From: PSLL01 sp050259195 | GTDB taxonomy: Bacteria > Desulfobacterota_D > UBA1144 > Nemesobacterales > CSP1-2 | NCBI GenBank assembly: GCA_050259195.1 | Contig: JBLNAE010000010.1 | Span: forward strand, 1-11,380 | Direction: 5' to 3' | DNA: 11,380 nt | Shown: in pieces, positions 6,069 to 11,380 of the stretch | How positions within the stretch are numbered: position 1 is the stretch's first letter | How the letters are laid out: each line of letters opens with the position of its first letter | The notes under the pieces: generated by a model | The model's database searches: none | Seen by the model: the letters and a program-made list of their open reading frames with translations, nothing else | What the model was told of the DNA's origin: nothing | Made by a program: the position numbers and the translations under genes

Positions 6069-7886
6069 TTAAAATCGAAAATTAAAAGCAGGTTCCTCTA
6101 AAATCGGCAGTTCAATTATAAAAGTAGCTCCCTTGCCCTCTTCGCTTAAGGCGTAAATATCTCCACCGTGATCCTTTATAATCCTGTAAGAAATCGAAAG
6201 CCCCAGACCTGTGCCCTTGCCTACAGATTTTGTGGTAAAAAAAGGATCAAATACCTTCCCCAAAATCTCACTACGAATTCCAGGGCCGTTATCAGCAAAG
6301 GAAATCTCTACAATACCTTCCCCCTTAACCCTGGTCATTACCTTTAGCCGACCTCCGATCTCGGCATCAACCATAGCCTGCTCGGCATTGAGTATTATAT
6401 TCGTAAAAACCTGCCGGATTTGATCTGGGTCCGCTACCACTCTAGGAAGCTCTGAGGAGAGATTTTTAATTACCTCTATGCTGCCGAGTTTTAAATCGTA
6501 GTCTCTAAGCTCAAGGGTTTCTTCTATAAGATGATTGATACTCACATATTCCCTTCCCGCTTTGCGCTCCCGTGAAAATGAAAGCAGATTCTCTATTACC
6601 TTCTTCAGCCTTTCGGCCGACTTATATATTACCTCAAAGGCATTCCGCCTTCGCTCCGTATCTAAACCAGGCTTATCTAAGAGTAGACGCGAATAACCCA
6701 AAATTGGAGTAAGCGGATTGTTAACCTCGTGAGCTATATTGGAGACAAGCTGTCCTAAAGAAGCCAGTTTCTCTGATTGTACCAATCGCTCTTGAGCGCT
6801 CTTCAGGGTCTCATATAAAACCTTTAGTTCTTGCGTCTGCTGTTTCATTTCTTCAAATATCTTTACCTTTGCTATAGCCGTTCCAATCTGATTACCGAGA
6901 GAGGTAAGGAAATCCAACTCCTGCTCTGTAAAGGAAGCTTTCCTCGTGCTGGCAAAATGGATCGCCCCTAGCGTTTCATCGCCTAATTTTACAGGAACAC
7001 ACAAAAGCGCATGTGCTCCTAAAGCCTTCCCGGCAGGTCCCACTGGTGTTGATGGATCGGAAGCATCCGGATAATAAATCAATTCCCCGCCTGTAATTAC
7101 CTTCCATGTAACTCCTCTTCCATAAGAAATCCTGCTAGCTTTATTTAAATATTCCTCAGGACATCCCTGATGGGCTTGTAATACAGCCTCTCTTTTTTCT
7201 CCTTCCCCTTCAACCAAATACACAGCCATAAGATCAACGAATTTTAAGTCCCTAACTATATTCAAGACATTACTATAAACCCGATTTAAATCAACGGACT
7301 GATGTACTGCCTGTGAAATAGCACTTAGAATAGATAAATCCCTATTTCTCTCTTCAAGCTCCTCAGTCTGCTTTGCCCTGGCTATAACTACTGCAATCTG
7401 AGTTCCTATAGAAGTCAGTAACTCCTCTTCAGATTTGGTAAAAACATGCTCTCTGTAGCTAAGAAGCCATATTACTCCTATGGTTTTCTCGTCAAGAGTA
7501 ATAGGTATCCCCACCATACTCCTGAATCCCAGATCCCTTCCTGCTGGTCCAACATCAGGGTCTTGCTCTGCATTTCTGACATTCAATATCTTTCCCGTAT
7601 TTATTACCTTCCATGTCACGCCCTTGGGATAGGGAATCCTGCTGGCTCTTTGGATAAACTCTTCTGGGAAACCCCTGTGATCCTGCATCACTGCTTCATT
7701 CTTAATCTCATTAACCAGATAAATACATGCCATGTCCACATTCTCTAGCTCCACAATTAAATCCAGAGCAACTCTATAAATCTCTTCTAAGTTAAAGGAC
7801 TTATATACCGCCTGGATAAGACTGCTTAATATTTCTAAATTTCTATTTCTCTGACTTAATTCGTCATAAAAACTCAGGGCTTCCAT
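6069..7886 (-). CDS. soluble sensor histidine kinase with tandem GAF domains
   Basis: The 605-residue protein has no signal peptide or membrane segment, so it should sense a cytoplasmic cue. Two GAF domains lie at about 20-170 and 187-340. A short coiled coil at about 343-377 leads to the HisKA helix with the phosphoacceptor H386 (SNIAHEVNNPLTP). The ATPase domain shows the N box (NIILNAEQA, N500), G1 (DNGPGI, D532), F box (VFDPFFTTK) and G2 (GKGTGLGLS, 556-564). No receiver or output domain is attached and no response regulator gene is adjacent, so it is an orphan kinase in this window. The two GAF units are clearly duplicated: ASRI-x-Y-xx-GVTWKVI occurs at 81-95 and 251-265, and RNR(N/D)L at 13-17 and 180-184. 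ATG 7886 follows GGGAGGA with short spacing; an overlapping out-of-frame ATG at 7890 leads nowhere. The ligand is unknown. Confidence 0.9.
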   Translation of the reverse strand: MEALSFYDELSQRNRNLEILSSLIQAVYKSFNLEEIYRVALDLIVELENVDMACIYLVNEIKNEAVMQDHRGFPEEFIQRASRIPYPKGVTWKVINTGKILNVRNAEQDPDVGPAGRDLGFRSMVGIPITLDEKTIGVIWLLSYREHVFTKSEEELLTSIGTQIAVVIARAKQTEELEERNRDLSILSAISQAVHQSVDLNRVYSNVLNIVRDLKFVDLMAVYLVEGEGEKREAVLQAHQGCPEEYLNKASRISYGRGVTWKVITGGELIYYPDASDPSTPVGPAGKALGAHALLCVPVKLGDETLGAIHFASTRKASFTEQELDFLTSLGNQIGTAIAKVKIFEEMKQQTQELKVLYETLKSAQERLVQSEKLASLGQLVSNIAHEVNNPLTPILGYSRLLLDKPGLDTERRRNAFEVIYKSAERLKKVIENLLSFSRERKAGREYVSINHLIEETLELRDYDLKLGSIEVIKNLSSELPRVVADPDQIRQVFTNIILNAEQAMVDAEIGGRLKVMTRVKGEGIVEISFADNGPGIRSEILGKVFDPFFTTKSVGKGTGLGLSISYRIIKDHGGDIYALSEEGKGATFIIELPILEEPAFNFRF

Positions 7887-8157
7887 CCATTCCTCCCAAC
7901 CAACCTTGTCCTGAACCCGTCTATCGCGAGCAGTAACCTAGTTAAACGATTGAATGTTGAACAGAATGGCTAATCGTCAATATTTCAATATCGTACCAAC
8001 TAGATAATATATCCATCAAGAATGAAAACTCAACCCTGAAGGGTATCTGAAATCAATTTGTAGCAACTAATGTAGCGTTCATATATAAAAATAGTGAGAA
8101 CTGGAATTAACCTGTGTAAGTTCTGGATTTCCAGTGTGAATGAATGTAGGGATGTAT
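7887..8157. other. 271-base intergenic region upstream of the sensor kinase
   Basis: No ORF of credible composition is present. It holds small inverted repeats, ACCCT/AGGGT around 8033-8044 and CTGGA/TCCAG around 8122-8134, and the minus-strand promoter candidate listed separately. I see no terminator with a T-tract for the gene that ends at 8158. Confidence 0.5.
8006..8033 (-). promoter_or_regulatory. promoter candidate for the sensor kinase
   Basis: On the minus strand TTGAGT (8033-8028) is followed after 16 bases by TATATT (8011-8006), overlapped by TATTAT at 18-base spacing. It would leave a leader of about 115 bases. The box match is moderate and there is no other support. Confidence 0.3.
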
Positions 8158-8614
8158 CTAGATAGGGTTCTTAGAATTATTACTAAACTCTTCCCGAATA
8201 ACCGATTTAGATTCCGGTGCAATTGTAATCTTGGTTGAGGTACTCGAACCATTGTATCTAAACTCCACCACATGGGTTCCCAAAGGAACTGAAACTGTGG
8301 TGGATCCATTAAAGTCATCAGATAGACCAATAAACTTACCGTCCACATATACCTCTACATTCTCCGGCGTTACCTGGATTTCAAGATCGCCATACGACTG
8401 ATTATCAGGTGTTACCTGAACATCGAGTCCGCCAGATGGCTGATCAGAAGGGGGAGAGGAAGCATACGGATCGCCATAGTCAGGTGGATAAGAACCAGCA
8501 TATGGATACTCATATGGGTAACCATAATAGGGATAGCCATAATAAGGATAAGCGTAGTATGGATACGCCACGAATGGAAATGCAGCTAAAGCCCCAAAAC
8601 CAAATCCGAGAAGT

Positions 8615-8644
8615 GAAACTCCGCCGACAGGAGTCGGCGGTTTC
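8615..8644. repeat. GC-rich hairpin inside the broken PEGA gene
   Basis: CCGCCGAC (8621-8628) and GTCGGCGG (8633-8640) form a perfect 8-bp stem with a 4-base loop, extended by GAAA (8615-8618) and TTTC (8641-8644) across a 2-base bulge. The stem is far more GC-rich than its surroundings. On the plus strand it is followed by a weak TTTCTC run, but no gene on that strand would need a terminator. Confidence 0.6.
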
Positions 8645-8674
8645 TCAGTTGTATTTCCTAGATAGCCTATCCAT

Positions 8675-8693
8675 CACCAAACAGAGTTTGGTG
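8675..8693. repeat. perfect 8-bp inverted repeat inside the broken PEGA gene
   Basis: CACCAAAC (8675-8682) and GTTTGGTG (8686-8693) are exact reverse complements with a 3-base loop. It lies 30 bases from the GC-rich hairpin, exactly where the second reading frame of the protein is lost. Confidence 0.6.
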
Positions 8694-9254
8694 CTTTATC
8701 GGCAGAGTAAAGCTAGAAAAAGAGTGTCCATGCTCATGATGATCAAAGTCGTCAAAATGTCCATGACCAAAGCGATTGAAATGTTCATGATCAAAACGGT
8801 TGGAATTGGGGTTACCAGAATATCCTCGATTAAAACGGGCCTGATTAGGGTTGCTGAAATGTCTTTGAAAATACCCCGTGTTACCGCCCCCACGGGTAAA
8901 TCTTATGGTTGATGGGATTACTATATCCACCAGACCCACCACTGCCAAAACTACTGTGTCCTCCAAACACGCGCCCGCCAAGTCTACCGCCACCGAAACT
9001 GCTGTGTCCACCCGATCCATTACGAGCTACCCCGCTAAAAGCGTACACAGACAAAGACATCAGAAACACAGATATGAATATTATAATTAGAAGGCTTGAT
9101 TTTCTTATCATATTTTTTAGCCCCCTATCCTCTCTCCTCTTAATTTAAAGTCTAGCATATCCATGAGCAAACATAAATATTGTTTAGAATCAATAGGCAT
9201 AACTGTTTCGACAAATACATCCACCATACTATGGACACAAGCCCAGGCTCTACT

Positions 9255-10612
9255 CTATCCGAGGAGGGCTTGTTCCAGATATTCGGGCACCCGGCAATGC
9301 CAGCCTAATTGCTCTTCAACCCGGTGCCTCAGTGCGTCTGCCGCAGCAGGTTCACCGTGAGTAACAAAGGTTTGCCGGGGAGGCGCATCGAAATGCCCAA
9401 GCCAATCCATGATTTCATCACAGTCCGCATGGGCGGACAGATTATCGAGAACCGCGACCTCCGCCCGCACTGGAATATACTCGCCATGTATCTTAACCGA
9501 TTCGGCGCCATTCACCATAGCCGCACCACGCGTGCCACCAGCTTGAAACCCAGTAAACAGGATAGTATTGCGCGGGTTGGGTGCGAATGCTTTAAGGTGA
9601 TGCAAAACCCGACCTCCTGTGGCCATGCCACTAGCCGAGATGAGGAGCATCGGGCCTTTCCTGTTGTTGAGTGATTTAGACTCTTCTACGCTGTTGACAA
9701 TATGCGCAACGCCGCACATCGCATCGCACTGATCATGCGTCAAACGGTGTTCACCCAGATGATCGTGAAAGATATGGTTGACATTAGCCGCCATAGGACT
9801 ATTAAGAAATACCGAAATGTCGGGTATTGCATTTGTCGTTTTCAATAAGTGGATGTAATAGAGCAGGCTTTGTGCACGCCCCACAGCGAATGCTGGGACC
9901 ACGATAACCCCGCCGCGCTCTACCGTGCGGTTGATAATCCTGGCTAATATCACCTGTGGATCGGTTGGATCATGATGCCGGTCACCGTATGTAGACTCGA
10001 TCACCAGATAATCTGTCTCTCGGATAAACGCCGGAGCCAACGTGATAGGATCGTGCGGGCGTCCTAGATCGCCAGAAAACAATATAGAGGTTTGACCACC
10101 CTTTAGCAAAACAAATGCCGAGCCAAGAATATGCCCAGATGGAATTAGATGCAGGGTTAAGCCCCCACCCAGATCAAAGTCACGCCCGAAATCAATGGGA
10201 GTGAATTGCCGTAACGACAACTCAGCATCTTCCTGCGTATAAAGGGGAAGTGCGGGGGCATGTTAGAATACCCGCGTTTATTAGCATATCTCGCCTCCTC
10301 TTCCTGCAGGTACCCACTGTCGGGTAGCAGGATTACGCACAGGTCACGCGTGGCCGCGGTACAATATACCCTGCCTGAAAAACCGTTCCTGACCAGCATC
10401 GGCAGATAGCCACTGTGATCTATATGAGCATGGGTCAGGATGACCGCGTCAATCTGCCTGAGATCAATGGGCAATGGCGCCCAGTTTTTCAGACGCAATT
10501 GCTTAAACCCCTGAAACAAGCCGCAGTCCACCAGTACCTTTTTGGAACCGGAGGCGACCAAATATTTGGAACCGGTTACAGTGCCCGTAGCACCTAAAAA
10601 CGTTATTTTCAA
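9255..10612 (-). pseudogene. beta-CASP metallo-beta-lactamase RNA exonuclease-type protein (YSH1/CPSF-like), one frameshift
   Basis: Two overlapping minus-strand readings join into one protein of about 452 residues, the usual length for bacterial YSH1-type beta-CASP hydrolases. The first (TTG 10612) begins MKITFLGATGTVTGSKYLV and carries the zinc motif THAHIDH (H61, H63, D65, H66). The second carries SGHILGS, SGDLGRP, the beta-CASP glutamate region IESTYGDRHH, LISASGMATGGR, LSAHAD and THGE, and ends at 9255. The frame is lost after NMPPHFP; adding one base in the CCCC run (plus 10244-10247) restores P-LYTQEDAELSLRQF, which matches the family at this point. So either the assembly dropped a C or the gene is a recent pseudogene. 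The TTG start lies 13 bases after the upstream gene and has no strong ribosome binding site, which suggests translational coupling. The family processes RNA ends with two zinc ions. Segment 9421-9480 has 36 G/C of 60 against 23 of 60 in 7441-7500, so the gene may be acquired. Confidence 0.85.
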
Positions 10613-10625
10613 CCTGTTTATGTTC

Positions 10626-11141
10626 TTATTTCGGTGCCGGAGTTACACCCTTCATCATTCTACCACTCATCATAGGCATCATCTCCACCTTTTTAAAATT
10701 CTCTACCCCTATTGCCTTTCTTATCGCCGCAAGCGCATCTACCGACATATTTGCCATATCGAGGTTAATGTCGTTCGACGCTTTAACCTCCGCCTTTACC
10801 TTGGCAGGATCAAAGTTAGGATCCTGGAGCATATTCATAACCTTCATGTGAGAAATTTTAAAATCTGCTTCCTTATGAACCATTGGGTAGACATACTTCT
10901 CCTGAACGTCTACTAATTCCTTCTTCTGAGTATCTGTAAGATTAAGGGTGTTGGCCCTCATAAGGACGTGATCAACCATCATGCTATAGATCATGGGATG
11001 CATTCCACCCGCCGTGTGTCCCATCATTCCGCCTTGCCACCCCATCGTCCCTGTCTGTCCTTTTTGCTGCATTGTGCCCTGAGCAAAAGAAAGACCCGCA
11101 ATGAATACCAAAACGACAAGTGAAGTTGCTAATTTTTTCAT
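10626..11141 (-). CDS. Spy/CpxP-like periplasmic protein, Met-rich
   Basis: This 171-residue protein starts at ATG 11141 behind GAGGAGG (8-base spacing). A signal peptide covers residues 1-20 (MKKLATSLVVLVFIAGLSFA), with cleavage expected before Q21. The mature part is helical and rich in Met (for example GGMMGHTAGGMHPMIYSMM and MMPMMSGRMMKG). It contains LTDTQ at 68-72, the LTxxQ motif of the Spy/CpxP family. Members are periplasmic chaperones or metal/envelope-stress proteins; the Met and His content would suit copper or other soft metals, but that is inference. It stands between a universal stress protein gene and the beta-CASP gene, all on one strand with gaps of 93 and 13 bases, and is probably co-transcribed with the latter. 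No two-component system of the Cpx type is adjacent. Confidence 0.78.
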   Translation of the reverse strand: MKKLATSLVVLVFIAGLSFAQGTMQQKGQTGTMGWQGGMMGHTAGGMHPMIYSMMVDHVLMRANTLNLTDTQKKELVDVQEKYVYPMVHKEADFKISHMKVMNMLQDPNFDPAKVKAEVKASNDINLDMANMSVDALAAIRKAIGVENFKKVEMMPMMSGRMMKGVTPAPK

Positions 11142-11234
11142 CTGTACTACCTCCTCTTCGTAATTTTTCTTTCGTCTTGTCCAACTCTTCGCTTTATTTC
11201 TGGCCCTCTCCTTAATTTAACTCTCCATTTTAAT

Positions 11235-11380
11235 TTATGGTTTCAGAGCTAATACGGGACAGTGTGATTCCTGAATGACTTTTTCAGCTACACTTCCTAA
11301 GATAAGCCTCTTGATCCCTTTTCTTCCATGAGTATTGATTACTATGAGGTCAGCGTTCTTGCTGGTCGCATACTCAACTA
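11235..11380 (-). CDS. universal stress protein (UspA family), C-terminal part, 5' end outside the window
   Basis: The last 48 codons are visible, reading from the window edge to TAA at 11237-11235. EYATSKNADLIVINTHGRKG, then RLILGSVAEKVIQES, and finally CPVLALKP are the classic end of a UspA domain, with the G-x2-G-x9-G(S/T) ATP-binding pattern at HGRKGIKRLILGS. The pattern starts with H rather than G in this copy (NTHGRKG), which is common. The protein is cytoplasmic and would be induced under stress. It is the first visible gene of the minus-strand run. About 90 AT-rich bases without a clear terminator separate it from the Spy-like gene. Confidence 0.9.
   Translation of the reverse strand, partial: VEYATSKNADLIVINTHGRKGIKRLILGSVAEKVIQESHCPVLALKP

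Larger units (their letters stand above)
8158..9111 (-). pseudogene. secreted Gly/His/Tyr-Pro-rich PEGA-domain protein, reading frame broken twice
   Basis: Three consecutive minus-strand readings look like one exported protein. The first (ATG 9111 to TAA 8881) has a signal peptide, MIRKSSLLIIIFISVFLMSL with a likely cut after VYA, then a Gly/Ser-rich part. The second frame continues from about 8900 with NTGYFQRHFSNPNQARFN and a His-rich stretch (FGHGHFDDFDHHEHGH), stopping at 8667. The third, open from 8673 but with no start codon before GTG 8571, gives a Tyr-Pro run (YPYYAYPYYGYPYYGYP) and a PEGA domain (DLEIQVTPENVEVYVDGKFI, then PLGTHVVEF) to 8158. PEGA domains are small extracytoplasmic beta folds, often at the cell surface. 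The first break fits one extra G in a G5 tract (about 8890-8894). The second lies in a hairpin-rich stretch (8615-8693) that may be inserted. Alternatively the third reading is a short gene from GTG 8571, but that lacks an export signal. Confidence 0.6.

Noticed and set aside
8615..8644. Rho-independent terminator
   Set aside because: The stem is strong, but no T-run follows on the minus strand and no plus-strand gene ends there; it sits inside coding sequence.
8409..8912. 167-residue plus-strand open reading frame
   Set aside because: Its Lys/Met/His-rich sequence is the antisense image of the Tyr-Pro and His-rich repeats of the PEGA gene.
10542..10916. 124-residue plus-strand open reading frame across the Spy-like and beta-CASP genes
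   Set aside because: It overlaps two genes recognised on the other strand and has no start signal or family motif.
1..11380. CRISPR array, tRNA, rRNA or insertion sequence with transposase
   Set aside because: I saw no regularly spaced direct repeats of 25-40 bases, no cloverleaf with conserved TTCRA arm, no rRNA motifs and no transposase-like protein on either strand.

Overview
The window looks like a piece of a chromosome from a Gram-negative, probably uncultured or metagenome-derived bacterium of moderate GC. Secreted Spy/CpxP-like and PEGA-domain proteins and a flagellar hook remnant point to a diderm. The phylum cannot be fixed from the sequence alone. Stop codons TAA, TAG and TGA are all used in the ordinary way.

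Left part (1-6044, plus strand). After a decayed fragment of the flagellar hook gene flgE (78-377) come three intact metabolic genes: an acyl-CoA dehydrogenase (664-1830), a CitE-fold malyl-CoA/beta-methylmalyl-CoA lyase-like enzyme (1957-2997) and a B12-dependent ethylmalonyl-CoA mutase, ecm (4041-6044). Together they fit the ethylmalonyl-CoA pathway for acetyl-CoA assimilation: mutase makes methylsuccinyl-CoA, dehydrogenase makes mesaconyl-CoA, and after hydration the lyase yields glyoxylate and propionyl-CoA. Crotonyl-CoA carboxylase/reductase and mesaconyl-CoA hydratase are not in the window. Two long dispersed-type palindromic repeats lie in the spacers of this block.

The most striking object is a 712-bp integron gene cassette (3118-3829, minus strand) sitting alone between the lyase and ecm, with no integrase or attI in the window. 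It has an attC site after its gene and the matching TTAGAC end ahead of its gene. Both ends show G|TT crossover points, so the empty host site can be read directly. The cassette gene, a membrane-anchored protein of unknown function with a winged-helix-like C-terminus, is cut by a single in-frame TGA.

Right part (6069-11380, all minus strand). Here lie a soluble tandem-GAF sensor histidine kinase, a signal-peptide, His-rich, Tyr/Pro-rich PEGA protein gene broken by two frame changes, a beta-CASP metallo-beta-lactamase RNA-exonuclease-type gene with one frameshift, a Spy/CpxP-like periplasmic protein and the C-terminal end of a universal stress protein. The order usp, spy-like, beta-CASP reads as a stress-related transcription unit. 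Several frame breaks sit at short homopolymers, so sequencing error and real decay both have to be considered.
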